This document shows, in pieces, positions 33,606 to 43,110 of a stretch of 64,000 nucleotides of DNA. The stretch is taken from the NCBI GenBank assembly GCA_049324835.1, contig JBMOMT010000055.1, positions 1-64,000 of the forward strand, written 5' to 3'. How positions within the stretch are numbered: position 1 is the first letter of the stretch; the number at the start of each line of letters is the position of its first letter. This DNA is from JBMOMT01 sp049324835. GTDB lineage: Bacteria > Chloroflexota > Anaerolineae > CAYNKW01. The notes beneath the pieces were generated by a model. The model did not search any database. It was given only the letters and a program-made list of their open reading frames with translations, and was not told where the DNA came from. The position numbers and the translations under genes were made by a program.

Positions 33606-34031
33606 TCAGTGCCAGCGTTTTTTGCTGACCATGGCGCAGGCGTCGTGGACGACCTCCATGCCGTGGGCCTCGGCCCACTCGATGGCCGCCTCCGATTCGG
33701 CGCCGGGCTGCATCCAGACGCGGTTCAGGCCCAGGCGATGCGCCTCTTGCACCACCTGCTCGGTGATGTGGGGCGGCACGACCAGATCGACCACCTCGAC
33801 CGGCTCTGGCAGGTCGGCCAGCGAAGGGTAAAGCGGCTGGCCGTCGACCTGGCCGCCCTTGGGGTGGACGCCGTAGACGATATAACCCGCGCTGCATAGA
33901 TCGCGGTAGATGCGGTTGCCGAATTTGGTTGGGTCTTGGGAGACGCCGACCACGGCCCAGGTGCGGCGGTTGATGAAATCCTGGATGCGTTTTTCGATAG
34001 GGGTCAGCTCGAATTCATAGTCGGTTGGCAC
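33606..34031 (-). CDS. CoA-binding domain protein
   Basis: The 141-residue product has the CoA-binding Rossmann fold: AVVGVSQDPTKFGNRIYRDL near residues 26-45, then YIVYGVHPKG, DLVVPPHITEQVV and RVWMQPGAESEAAIEWA, with DACAMV near the C-terminus. It is the stand-alone YccU-like type. The partner reaction is unknown. The upstream gap of about 150 bases carries short direct repeats. Confidence 0.9.
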   Translation of the reverse strand: MPTDYEFELTPIEKRIQDFINRRTWAVVGVSQDPTKFGNRIYRDLCSAGYIVYGVHPKGGQVDGQPLYPSLADLPEPVEVVDLVVPPHITEQVVQEAHRLGLNRVWMQPGAESEAAIEWAEAHGMEVVHDACAMVSKKRWH

Positions 34032-34054
34032 GTTTTGTCTCCTTGCGTTGGGCC

Positions 34055-34092
34055 GTAGTGCGTAGGGCGTACTGCGTACTGCGTAGTGCGTT
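34055..34092. repeat. short direct repeats (GTACTGCGTAGTGCGT type)
   Basis: The stretch is built of 7-10 base units such as GTAGTGCGTA, GGGCGTACTGCGTACTGCG and TAGTGCGT, followed 20 bases later by ATACGCATCACGCCATACGC. Strings like this form interspersed repeats in many genomes. It lies between two minus-strand genes with no obvious coding role. Confidence 0.35.
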
Positions 34093-34180
34093 TGCCATCG
34101 CAGAACGGAATACGCATCACGCCATACGCTTCGTCAAACCTCGCAACGCCCAAAGAATCAGGGGCGCTCTTGTGATGGAT

Positions 34181-34417
34181 TCACTCCACCTTGATCCTGG
34201 CGGCTTTTTTCTTGGGTTCCGGCTCGGCTTCCAGGGCTTCGATGGCGCCATCGAGCAGACTGCGCCAGGCCAGCAGCGCCTCTTTGGCGGCCGAGCGCAG
34301 GTGGCCGCGGAAAGCCGAGGGCCGGCGCTCTTTTTTGTGTTTGAGGCTGCCCCGCACGCCCTTGATGCCATCGGCCAGCCAGTCTTCGAAAATGAAGGTT
34401 TTTTCGTCGGCGGGCAT
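34181..34417 (-). CDS. small basic hypothetical protein (78 aa)
   Basis: The protein begins MPADEKTFIFEDWLADGIKG, is rich in Lys and Arg, and ends in a KKKAARIKVE tail. No family is recognised. GGGGAGG lies about seven bases before the ATG, and a promoter with perfect TATAAT is 48 bases upstream, so expression is likely. The LADGIKGVRGSLKHKK segment could be an amphipathic helix that contacts nucleic acid or membrane; this is a guess. Confidence 0.6.
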   Translation of the reverse strand: MPADEKTFIFEDWLADGIKGVRGSLKHKKERRPSAFRGHLRSAAKEALLAWRSLLDGAIEALEAEPEPKKKAARIKVE

Positions 34418-34464
34418 AGTGCACCTCCCCTGAGATGGTACGTGGGGTTGGATGAGTTGATGAT

Positions 34465-34492
34465 ATTATACAACAAGGGCGAAGAAAAGCAA
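34465..34492 (-). promoter_or_regulatory. promoter of the 78-aa gene
   Basis: Minus-strand TTGCTT (34492-34487) and TATAAT (34470-34465), spacer 16. Confidence 0.55.
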
Positions 34493-34533
34493 AGGTCTGA
34501 CAATCTTCTGGCCGTCAAGAGCCCATTTTGGGA

Positions 34534-37500
34534 TCATCTATTACCCACTGTGAACCAGCGCGTTTCACTCACCTCGGAGAGACGTTCCCACCCCTCATCC
34601 ATCACGCGGCTCACTGCAATATTCCAGTAGTAAGTGCCAGTCGAATAGAATGGCGAGTCATTAAGTTCAACTGACACCGGAAAGAAACCACTTGACATTC
34701 CATCCTGACAGGATACCCACGTTGGATCGTCCAGGTATAGATAGCTTTGTGGAGGCGAGGATTTCGAAATCTGAATAGCGAATTTCCAGCCTGACGGCAA
34801 ACAATACTCCCAGGTCCATTTCAGTCCAATCGTGCTGCCAACTTGATAACTGTCGCCGTTCTCTGGCGCGCTCAGTCTGGGTGCCGGAGCACAGGAAGGC
34901 ACGACACACTTTTTGTTGGGGTCATAATCTGGTGGAGGAACAGACGGCACGGGCGTTTGAGGGTTCCACGGTGGTACTAGTGTATTCGTCGGCGTTGGTG
35001 TTATTGGCACTGGCGTATCTGTCGGCGTTGGCACTGGTGTCGGTACATCAATGTAGAGTTTCACTTCTTGACTTTCAGCGATCAATTTCCAGTCTTTGGG
35101 ATTATTTTCGGGGTCGGGGCCTGTTTTAAGGACGATCGCCACATTCCAATAATAGTACCCGCGTGAAAAACTGATGCCATGGCAGGGAGGATTCTGCAAA
35201 TCCATGAGGAGGCCATTGTTTTTTCTATAATCACTCGCGTCTACCCAGGTGCAACTGTGTTTTTCTTCCGGAGTCTCCTGATGCCACACTCTCAATGCAA
35301 AATACTCGGCTGTCTGTAGCTCCCTGAACCAACTCCACTTAAAGTGCACTTTATCTGAAGTCATAAACACTGCCCCGTCCTGTGGTTCAAGCGGTTCAGG
35401 TGCAGGAATTGGCGTGCAGGTAAAAATTGATGTGGCTGTCGCTGTGGGTGTGGCTGATGGCGTAGATGTCGCCGTCGATGTGGGGGTTGGTGTGGGAGCA
35501 GTAAAGGGCGCACCCGTTGGTGTGGGGGTTGGTGTGCAAGATGGCGTGAAGGTTGCCGTCGGGGTGTCGATCGATGGAGAGGAAGTGAAGCCGACCGTCG
35601 GTGTGTGGGTTGGGTGAGTGGGCGCGGCAAAGGTTGCCGTTGCCGTATCGGTCGGTGTAGGCGTAGGGGTACCGGTCACAAGCGCGACGACAGGTGTGGT
35701 CGCCGCTGCGGTGATTGTCGGCGTCGGGGAAGGGAAAATGGCCCCGACCACGAGGCCAAGTGGCCGGCACAACATGGCGCTCAAGGCGAGAACGACGAGT
35801 AAAGCGCCGATTACAGCCAGACGCCGCTCGCGGTTTTCGACATCGCCGGGCTGTCCCCGCCCCAGAGACGCGGCGCTGGCCCGTCTCAAGCCCACACGGG
35901 CATGCCTGTGATTGGGATCGATCTTGAGTATATCAGAATAGGCAGCGATGGCCCGATCCCACTCTTGCTCCCCCTCGTGCTGGCGGGCCTGCGCATAGAG
36001 CGCGTCGAGGCGCTGAGTTTTCTGGGCCTCCTGAAGTTTCTCTTCCACGTCGGGATAACCGGGCTGCTGCTGCCGAATTTGCTCCAGGCGAGAGATGGCC
36101 TGTTCCCATTTTTTCTCTCCAAAAAACGTCATCGCCTCCTGGTAGAGCTCTGCCAGGTGTTGTTTGCCTCGCGCTTCCTCCAGCCGGCTATCCACGTCCT
36201 GGTAGGCCGGCGCGATCTTGCGGATTGTCTCCAACGTGGTTACAGCGTTGGCCCATTCTTCGGCGGCCATTTCTGCCCTGGCCCGGTCGTACAGTTCGGC
36301 CAGACGCGCCTGCCGGTCGGCGATGGCTCGCTTGACGGCAGCATCGGCGTATTCTGGCTCTAGTTCCAAAACTCGACTGAAGGCTTGGATGGCGGAAGCC
36401 CATTCGCCCTCGTTGAGGGCCTGGCAGGCCCGAGTATACTGTTCGTGTAATTGCTTCTGCCGCTGGGCCCGCGCCAGCAGAATGGCGACCTCTTTATGGT
36501 CTTGCGCTCGATGTTCCAGCTCTTGCAGGGTTTTGACTGCCTCGGCCCACTCTTGGACGGCCAGATGTTCTTGAGCCTTGAGGTAAAGATCGTGTCGTTT
36601 TCTCTGATCGACGGAATGGGACAGCCGTGCCGAAGTGTCTTTATAGTCCGACTCTTGGGCAAGGATCTGGAGGTAAAGATCTACCGCTTCTGCCCAGCGC
36701 TCGGCTGCTTCGTGGTCCTGAGCTTCGGTATACCAATCGGCCAACTGGCGTTGTCGTCGGGCTTCCTCCAGTTTGGCCGCCGCGTCGCCAGAGGCGTAGT
36801 CCAGGTCGTAAGCCACAACCTGGGCCAGGAATTCCTCTGCCTCTGCCCATGCGCCGCGGTCGTAGGCCTGTCCTCCCTCGCGGTACCGCTTTTCCCAATT
36901 GATGTTCTCTCGCGCCCGTTCCAACCGGGCCCGGGCTTCTGTGTGAGTGGGCTGCTCGGCCAGCGCCCCCTCGTAGCAAACGGCAGCCTGTTCCCATTCG
37001 CCGTGTTGCTCGTGCTCCTGCGCCTGGGCCCAGGCCCTCTCGATCCGCTCTTGCCAGGCCTCATGTGCTTTTATGGCCTCAGACAACGCCTGACCCATGC
37101 CCCGCGCATCCGCATAACGCTCTTCCGGTGCTTTGCTCAACGCTTTGAGCACCACGTCGCTCACAACCGGTGAGATCTCGGCATTGAGTTGGTCAGGTGG
37201 TGTGAGTGATGCCTCGCGGTGGCTCTGAATCACCCGCGTCACATTCTCCGGATAGGGAAACGGTGGCTGGCCGGTCAGCATCTCGTACAGCACGGCCCCC
37301 AAAGCATACAGGTCGGCCCGGCGGTCTATTGTCCCGCCGTGCAGTTGCTCCGGCGGGGCGTAAAGCACCGAGCCAAAAAAGTCGCCTGGCGCATCCTCTG
37401 CGCCGGTTATCCCACGAGCCAGACCAAAGTCGGCCAGCTTGGCCGTGACCCCTTTGCGATCCCGCACCAACAGGATGTTGCTGGGTTTGATATCGCCGTG

Positions 37501-37899
37501 CAAAATGCCCTCGGCGTGTACGATCTCTAACGCGCGGGCAGCCGCCAATCCCAATTCCAATGCCTGGCGGACGGCGAGTCGACCCTGGCGTTGGAGCAGG
37601 TCGGCAACCGTGCCCTCGTTGGCGTACTCGAGCACCAGATAATAGCTTCCCTTTTCCTCGAGCACGTCATAGATGGTGACCACGTTCTCGTGGCGGAGGC
37701 GGGCGATGGTGCGCGTCTCTGTCAGGAGGCGATCCACGTCTGTTTGTGTGTCCCCGCTACCCGTCCGTAAATGTTTGACGGCCACTTGGCGGCCAAGCAG
37801 ACGGTCTTCGGCCAGGTAGACATCTCCCCAGCTACCCCGTCCGAGATGCTTGAGAATCCGGTACTTGTTGACCAACAGATCGCCCACCGAAAGCCCCAT
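34534..37899 (-). CDS. transmembrane Ser/Thr protein kinase with TPRs and extracellular sensor domains
   Basis: The 1121-residue protein has an N-terminal Hanks-type kinase (about 12-275): glycine loop GRGSWG at 20-25, Lys 42, catalytic HGDIKPSN at 134-141 (Gly replaces Arg of HRD), DFG at 157-159 and APPE at 181-184. About 430 residues of TPR-like repeats with a PxYxDV end follow. Then come one membrane span (about 760-790), a Thr/Pro stalk, and two related Ig-like extracellular domains, each with KWSW or KWTW and YYWNVAI or YYWNIAV, separated by a second stalk. It could sense an outside ligand and phosphorylate inside partners. ATG 37899 lies 5 bases after the stop of the STAND gene before it. 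It is the last gene of the caspase operon. Confidence 0.9.
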   Translation of the reverse strand: MGLSVGDLLVNKYRILKHLGRGSWGDVYLAEDRLLGRQVAVKHLRTGSGDTQTDVDRLLTETRTIARLRHENVVTIYDVLEEKGSYYLVLEYANEGTVADLLQRQGRLAVRQALELGLAAARALEIVHAEGILHGDIKPSNILLVRDRKGVTAKLADFGLARGITGAEDAPGDFFGSVLYAPPEQLHGGTIDRRADLYALGAVLYEMLTGQPPFPYPENVTRVIQSHREASLTPPDQLNAEISPVVSDVVLKALSKAPEERYADARGMGQALSEAIKAHEAWQERIERAWAQAQEHEQHGEWEQAAVCYEGALAEQPTHTEARARLERARENINWEKRYREGGQAYDRGAWAEAEEFLAQVVAYDLDYASGDAAAKLEEARRQRQLADWYTEAQDHEAAERWAEAVDLYLQILAQESDYKDTSARLSHSVDQRKRHDLYLKAQEHLAVQEWAEAVKTLQELEHRAQDHKEVAILLARAQRQKQLHEQYTRACQALNEGEWASAIQAFSRVLELEPEYADAAVKRAIADRQARLAELYDRARAEMAAEEWANAVTTLETIRKIAPAYQDVDSRLEEARGKQHLAELYQEAMTFFGEKKWEQAISRLEQIRQQQPGYPDVEEKLQEAQKTQRLDALYAQARQHEGEQEWDRAIAAYSDILKIDPNHRHARVGLRRASAASLGRGQPGDVENRERRLAVIGALLVVLALSAMLCRPLGLVVGAIFPSPTPTITAAATTPVVALVTGTPTPTPTDTATATFAAPTHPTHTPTVGFTSSPSIDTPTATFTPSCTPTPTPTGAPFTAPTPTPTSTATSTPSATPTATATSIFTCTPIPAPEPLEPQDGAVFMTSDKVHFKWSWFRELQTAEYFALRVWHQETPEEKHSCTWVDASDYRKNNGLLMDLQNPPCHGISFSRGYYYWNVAIVLKTGPDPENNPKDWKLIAESQEVKLYIDVPTPVPTPTDTPVPITPTPTNTLVPPWNPQTPVPSVPPPDYDPNKKCVVPSCAPAPRLSAPENGDSYQVGSTIGLKWTWEYCLPSGWKFAIQISKSSPPQSYLYLDDPTWVSCQDGMSSGFFPVSVELNDSPFYSTGTYYWNIAVSRVMDEGWERLSEVSETRWFTVGNR

Positions 37900-37904
37900 T
37901 TTGT

Positions 37905-40382
37905 TTACCGCCGTTTTCCGTTTGTCTCTGGCAGTTCCTGGCTGCTCAGCCGCACCGCCTCCAGTGACTGCTCGTTGAGAATCCACTGCCCCACCATAGG
38001 CACCTGGAATCGACAGCGGGTATGGTCTGATTCCGTTTCAATGATTTCCTGCTGCTTGAGCCGCTCGATGGCTTGATGAGCCTCGCTCCGGTTTGCACCC
38101 TCGCGCCGGCACAAATCGGCCACCGGCACCCATTCCTCCGCCCGATGGGCCAGTTCGGCCAGGATCAGCCGCTCCAGACTGCCCAGGTTGGCCCACAGAT
38201 CGCTGAAATAAAGGTGTGCTGAACGTAACGCCCGTTCAACAGCCAGCCCGGCATCCTGTCCGGTCACCCGGCCAAACGGCCCGCTGAGTCGACGGGGTGA
38301 GCTGTTCAGGTATTGAATCAACTCGAAACAGACGGCCTGCACCAGGTAGGGTTGGGCGCGCGTGGCCGCCAGGATGGCTTCTACCGCCGGGCCGTCGTAG
38401 CGGAGCTGGCTGTTCTTTTCCGGCAGGCGGATCAAAGCTTCCGCCGCCTGGCGCTCGAGGTAACTGACGCGCAGCGGCCGGACGCTGATAAAGTAAGAGT
38501 GCCACTGGCGGTCCATTTCCTCCAGGGTGCGCAACCCGGCGAACAGCAAAACCAGCCAGGCCGAGTGATGGTTGACCAGATGGCGCAACACGTCAAAGAC
38601 GGCTTCTTCCATCTTGTTCTTCTGGATCGCTTCTTCGATCTTTTCGAATTCGTCGAGCACCAGGAGCAGCAGCCGTCCGTTCAACTGCTTGCGGGCCTGG
38701 TCCAGCCACTCGTAAAACGCGTGCGTCCCTCGATGGTCAAAGTCGTCCAGGTCCACCGGCGGCAGGGAGAGCCGACGGTGGGTGTCTGCCTGCTGCACGG
38801 CCTCGCGGGCCAGGGTGTAGAGAAAACGATTCAGGCCGTCTACGGTGGCTGTCTTTTGTAGATCCACGAACACCGGCACGTACTCGGCCGGCAGGCGATC
38901 GGGCAACTGGTAGAGCAGCGAGGTTTTGCCCGTCCGTCGTTGGCCGTACAGCACCAGTGTCGGTTTGTTGCTGGCGGCGAGGTTTTCTTGAATTTTGGCA
39001 AACAGGTCCTCGCGGCCAACGAATACCTGGGCCTTTTCGGGTTGGATGGCGCTGCCGAAGATGTACACGTTCTCGATAACGGGCGGCCCGACGCCCTGTG
39101 TGTCTTGCAATGCCTGTTCCACGACACCCTGCCAGCGTTGCAGGAGGGGATTCAGCAAACCGCTGATCCGTCGATCCATCTGGGCTAACGTCGCCTGCAA
39201 CGCCGTCAGACTGGACTGTGCCTTACGCAAGTTGACGCCCCAGCCCGGGCTGTCCGGGGTGTGCGTGGCTGCCTGGGCGCTCTGACTGACTTCGGTGAAC
39301 AGGGTGACAGTGCGTTGCAGGTCTGAAGAAGGCAGGTCAACCGCACGGGGGAGCCAGGCCAGGTGCTTTTCGGCATCGGCGATGCCCCGGAGATCTTTGC
39401 TGTCGCGCAGATCGTGGGCCAGAATCGAGGCCAGAGCGGCCTCGGCGGCCCACCCTTGACGGAAACTGCGGGCGATCTTGTTGATGGTTTCCATGGCAAA
39501 CGGGCGTTCGCCGGACAGCGCCAGCCAGGTCAACTGTCGGTCGAGCGTCCGCAGGGGAAACCAGATCAGTTCATCCCAGCGAGCGGGTGAGAGGTGATAG
39601 AACCGCCGGAGCCAACGGCCGGCGCCAATGGCTTTTGCCGGGTAACTCAGCCCGGTGAGCACGGCCTGCCAGGCTTGCTCTGCCAGATAGAGGGGCAGGC
39701 GCAGATAGCCCAGCCGATACCCGGCGGCAAAGCCGAGGCTATAGAGCACCAACAGAACGAATCCAAGCGCCAGCCCGTTTGCATCTCGACCGGCCACGGC
39801 GAGAAAAAGCCCTGCCAGGGCTCCTCCTCCGATCGCGCACACGCCGCCGAACCACTGCCCGGCCGGGCGTGTGGTAAAAGTTGCTGCCGCTACCAGGCCC
39901 AGGATCAAACCCAGGGCCAGGCCACCGGCCAGACCAAAGGTGATCACGGCCATCAAAGGGCCGCCTTCTCCCGTCTGCGCCCAGGTCGCAGCCGGGCCGA
40001 GGCCGATGATGGCCGCCAGGCTGCCGGCCAATCCCGTCGCCGGGCCCATGTTCAGGCCAAAGGAGAGGCCAACGAACAGCAGACCGCCCACACCCAGAAG
40101 CAGCGCAATCAGAGCTATGGTCAGCACACTCTCCCACGGAAAAGTGTAACCCCACCCAAGCGCCGCTGCCTTGGCGACCAGAGGCCAGGCCACCGCGCCC
40201 AGAGCGATGGCGACCAGCGCCTGACGAACCACGCGACGTTCCGGGGGCTTGAGGCCGCTGCGCACCGGCCAGATGGCGCGGTCGGTCGTCAACAAAGGGC
40301 TAACTTTTTGCAGTTCATCATCCAACTTGAATGGTTTGAAAAAGGCCCGACGGCCCAGTTGCAACGCCTCGGCGATCAACAT
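37905..40382 (-). CDS. polytopic membrane STAND ATPase with C-terminal winged helix
   Basis: The 825-residue protein has several membrane spans between about residues 50 and 240, then a soluble helical part. Its NTPase module is introduced by VFVGREDLFAKIQ, with Walker A GQRRTGKTSLLYQL near 480 and Walker B LLLLVLDEFEKI near 571. A winged-helix-like C-terminus follows (VPVADLCRREGANRSEAHQA). The membrane part is unusual for STAND proteins, which are mostly soluble. It lies between the double-STAND gene (49 bases upstream) and the kinase gene (5 bases downstream), so all are one transcript. The likely role is signal relay from the membrane. The ribosome site at ATG 40382 is weak. Confidence 0.85.
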   Translation of the reverse strand: MLIAEALQLGRRAFFKPFKLDDELQKVSPLLTTDRAIWPVRSGLKPPERRVVRQALVAIALGAVAWPLVAKAAALGWGYTFPWESVLTIALIALLLGVGGLLFVGLSFGLNMGPATGLAGSLAAIIGLGPAATWAQTGEGGPLMAVITFGLAGGLALGLILGLVAAATFTTRPAGQWFGGVCAIGGGALAGLFLAVAGRDANGLALGFVLLVLYSLGFAAGYRLGYLRLPLYLAEQAWQAVLTGLSYPAKAIGAGRWLRRFYHLSPARWDELIWFPLRTLDRQLTWLALSGERPFAMETINKIARSFRQGWAAEAALASILAHDLRDSKDLRGIADAEKHLAWLPRAVDLPSSDLQRTVTLFTEVSQSAQAATHTPDSPGWGVNLRKAQSSLTALQATLAQMDRRISGLLNPLLQRWQGVVEQALQDTQGVGPPVIENVYIFGSAIQPEKAQVFVGREDLFAKIQENLAASNKPTLVLYGQRRTGKTSLLYQLPDRLPAEYVPVFVDLQKTATVDGLNRFLYTLAREAVQQADTHRRLSLPPVDLDDFDHRGTHAFYEWLDQARKQLNGRLLLLVLDEFEKIEEAIQKNKMEEAVFDVLRHLVNHHSAWLVLLFAGLRTLEEMDRQWHSYFISVRPLRVSYLERQAAEALIRLPEKNSQLRYDGPAVEAILAATRAQPYLVQAVCFELIQYLNSSPRRLSGPFGRVTGQDAGLAVERALRSAHLYFSDLWANLGSLERLILAELAHRAEEWVPVADLCRREGANRSEAHQAIERLKQQEIIETESDHTRCRFQVPMVGQWILNEQSLEAVRLSSQELPETNGKRR

Positions 40383-40431
40383 GGCGGCAGGTTTTGCTCA
40401 CTTTTAATGCGATTCACGGGAAACGATTTCA

Positions 40432-43110
40432 TCAGCCTCTCCGTCCAATCAAATTTTTCAGAAACCCCAAAAAGTCTTGCCCGGTCAGCTTGCCGACGCC
40501 GACCAGGACAAAGACCAGGACGATCGCTGTGATGATGGCGACGTAAGGGATTTTAGAGGGCGGCACGAGCGATCCGATGATGGCAGCGACGATTATCACG
40601 ACCAGGGCCGCGCCGGCGTACACCAGCAACGTCTGTGTGGAGGAGAGGGGAGGCTTTTCGCCCGCTGGGGAGACCACGTTTTTTGATGGTTTAGCGCTGG
40701 CTCTTTGAATCGCCTTTTTTGCCACGGGATACTGCTGCACCCGTGAGGCAAAAGACTGGCTAAAAACGCGCCACTGGCCATCTACCGCTTCTACGATCCC
40801 CAGACGCGCCAAACGGCCCAGGGTTTTCCTGGTTTCATCGGTTGGAACGGCGCGGCCGACGGTGACTTTGAGAGCCGCTTTTTCATGCTCATCCAGCTCT
40901 TCCCACAGTTTGTCGAAACGGGTTCCGGCTTCGTTTTCGAATTGCTGGCGGACGTCCCTGGCCTGTTCGTCTGCCGGGGCGCCTGGCCACCGCATCTTGA
41001 CAGTGTATAGATGATGGCATGCCATCTGCAGGAAGAAAGGGTGTCGCCCGGCCAGTTGCTCGACCAAAACCTTGTCTTCTGGTGAAAGAGCGATCCCGGT
41101 CCTGGCAAAGGGTGTACGCCGCAAGGCCTGGGCGGCGTACGTTTCTAACAACCCCAGATCGATCTGGGAAAAAATGTTGTCAAAGGGTGACCCCCAGCCG
41201 GCGGCCTGGATCAAATCAGGCAACGATCTGCGCGAGGCGGTGACCATGGCCAGTTTGGTTTGGTTTCCCAGGGAGCGCAGCGCCTCCAGGAAATCGTTGC
41301 CAAAAGACCCTCGACACTCCATGATTTCTTCGAACTCGTCCAGGCAAAGCACCAGATGGATGCTTTTGCTGAGGCGCTCAACGACCTCGGTGAAGCTGGA
41401 CATATCGGTGACCTCGTCGATGGCCAGAATGCCGCCCATTTCCTCGTTCAATTTCTGAGCCACCAACTGCACAAACTCGGTCACTGTACGGCAGCGGGCA
41501 TCTTGCAGGTCAAAGTACAGCGGCACATAGTTTGCCCCTAACGTGTCGCGCAGCGTGTGGGCCAATCGATAGAGGAGAGAAGATTTGCCGATCCGTCGCA
41601 GGCCGACGATGGACGTACTCTGCATGAGGCGCAGGCGCGCATACAGGTTGTCCAACTCTTCTTTTCGGCCAAAGAACATGTCAGGGTCGGTCACCAGGGG
41701 ACCATAACGGTAGGGATTCACTCCGTACTCCCGTTTTACACTTGTCAACCCTTTGAGGTTTGCAAGCTGCTGGGGCACATCCTTGTAGCCCGGACGGCGT
41801 TCCTGAATCTGCTGTAAGAGGTCCATGGCCTTGTTCAATTTACCTGCTTCCGCCAGGGCTCTTGCTTGCTCGTACCAGGCGGCGAGTTGACGGTCCTCAA
41901 TTTTCCTGGCAACTTGGGCCATTTGCTCTGACACATCTCGATAATCAGGACGGCGCTGGAGGATCCGGTCAAAGCTCTCTCTGGCTTGTTCGAGATCACC
42001 CGCTGTCAGATGAGCCACTCCCTCCTCGTACCAGGCGGCGAGTTGCTTTTCTCTGACCCACGTGGCAAAGGCGGAGGAAAAGAGTCGCCAGCCTGAGTCG
42101 TCTCTGACGGCAAGACAGCGCTCCTCCAAGCGCTTAAGAATGCTTTCCCACGCATACCGATCAATTGTCTGATCAGTAGCAAGTCTTTCAATCACTTCTC
42201 GTTCCCCTATGGACGGAGGTGGCATGTCAAGAACCTGCCAGTAGAAGTTGAAGTGGGGTTCAGCGGCTGCCACAAAGGCCTGAACGGCTCTATGCCGGGC
42301 CTCTCCTCGAGGCCAATTTGGGGCATCGAGTTCATTGCACAGATGATAACACAGTAGCTGTAAGAAAAAAGGATGATAACCCGTCAGGTCAAACAGAAAA
42401 GCAGACTCGTCGCAGAGTTTTTGAGCCAGCGCCATGTTGAGGTGCGCACGCTCGAAATAGCCATAGATCAGGTCATAGACCTCGTCTTTTCCGAAGGGGC
42501 TAAGGATTTTGGGAGTGAAAATATTGAACAAAGGAGAGCTCAATTCAGAATATTTGTGTTGGAGCGCCGTCAGTCCTAATCGGGTGGCAATAACGAAAGA
42601 AATTTTGTTATCCGTCCGTTGAGGAAGGCTGCGAAGTTGGCTGTAGAAATCATTTCCTAGTTCAGAGTTCTCCGCAGTTTGATCGAATTCGTCGAGTAAA
42701 AGGGTGATCTGGATATCCGAGCTCACAAATCCTTCGGCCAAATCCGAAGGGTTGGTTACAGAGGTAGGAAAATGTTCGGACGCAACTTGACCATTGACAC
42801 CCCTGGCCTTGATTTGGCGGACAATCTCTTTGGCCATCTGCTGCCACACGTCAGCTGTGCTGGTCTTGGTATGAGCCTCGAAATTGAAAAATACCGGCAC
42901 GTGATTTGGGGGCAGTCCCAAAGGCGAGTCAGGATGAGCGAGATAAAGCAGCAGGGAGGTCTTGCCCGTCCGTCGCTCACCGTGAAGAGAGACGTTCCTG
43001 TGAGCCATCATGCTGGTAGATATTTTTTCAATTAATTCTTTGCGTCCTACAAAATCTGTCGGATTGCTAATCGGATTGCCACTGTAGAAAGGATTGACCT
43101 GACGTGTCAT
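40432..43110 (-). CDS. double-STAND ATPase with TPRs and C-terminal membrane hairpin
   Basis: The 892-residue protein contains two NTPase modules. The first has DFVGRKELIEK, Walker A GERRTGKTSLLLYL near 44 and Walker B ITLLLDEFDQ near 132, then a winged helix. A linker of two TPR-like repeats follows (AAWYEEGVAHLTAGDLEQAR and a PDYRDV or PGYKDV end). The second module has FFGRKEELDNL, Walker A GLRRIGKSSLLYRL near 503 and Walker B LVLCLDEFEEI near 584, and its own winged helix. Two membrane spans (about 825-880) end the protein. ATG 43110 overlaps the stop of the previous gene as ATGA; the long in-frame extension upstream is antisense-like and rejected. Two NTPase heads in one chain are unusual. 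Confidence 0.88.
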   Translation of the reverse strand: MTRQVNPFYSGNPISNPTDFVGRKELIEKISTSMMAHRNVSLHGERRTGKTSLLLYLAHPDSPLGLPPNHVPVFFNFEAHTKTSTADVWQQMAKEIVRQIKARGVNGQVASEHFPTSVTNPSDLAEGFVSSDIQITLLLDEFDQTAENSELGNDFYSQLRSLPQRTDNKISFVIATRLGLTALQHKYSELSSPLFNIFTPKILSPFGKDEVYDLIYGYFERAHLNMALAQKLCDESAFLFDLTGYHPFFLQLLCYHLCNELDAPNWPRGEARHRAVQAFVAAAEPHFNFYWQVLDMPPPSIGEREVIERLATDQTIDRYAWESILKRLEERCLAVRDDSGWRLFSSAFATWVREKQLAAWYEEGVAHLTAGDLEQARESFDRILQRRPDYRDVSEQMAQVARKIEDRQLAAWYEQARALAEAGKLNKAMDLLQQIQERRPGYKDVPQQLANLKGLTSVKREYGVNPYRYGPLVTDPDMFFGRKEELDNLYARLRLMQSTSIVGLRRIGKSSLLYRLAHTLRDTLGANYVPLYFDLQDARCRTVTEFVQLVAQKLNEEMGGILAIDEVTDMSSFTEVVERLSKSIHLVLCLDEFEEIMECRGSFGNDFLEALRSLGNQTKLAMVTASRRSLPDLIQAAGWGSPFDNIFSQIDLGLLETYAAQALRRTPFARTGIALSPEDKVLVEQLAGRHPFFLQMACHHLYTVKMRWPGAPADEQARDVRQQFENEAGTRFDKLWEELDEHEKAALKVTVGRAVPTDETRKTLGRLARLGIVEAVDGQWRVFSQSFASRVQQYPVAKKAIQRASAKPSKNVVSPAGEKPPLSSTQTLLVYAGAALVVIIVAAIIGSLVPPSKIPYVAIITAIVLVFVLVGVGKLTGQDFLGFLKNLIGRRG

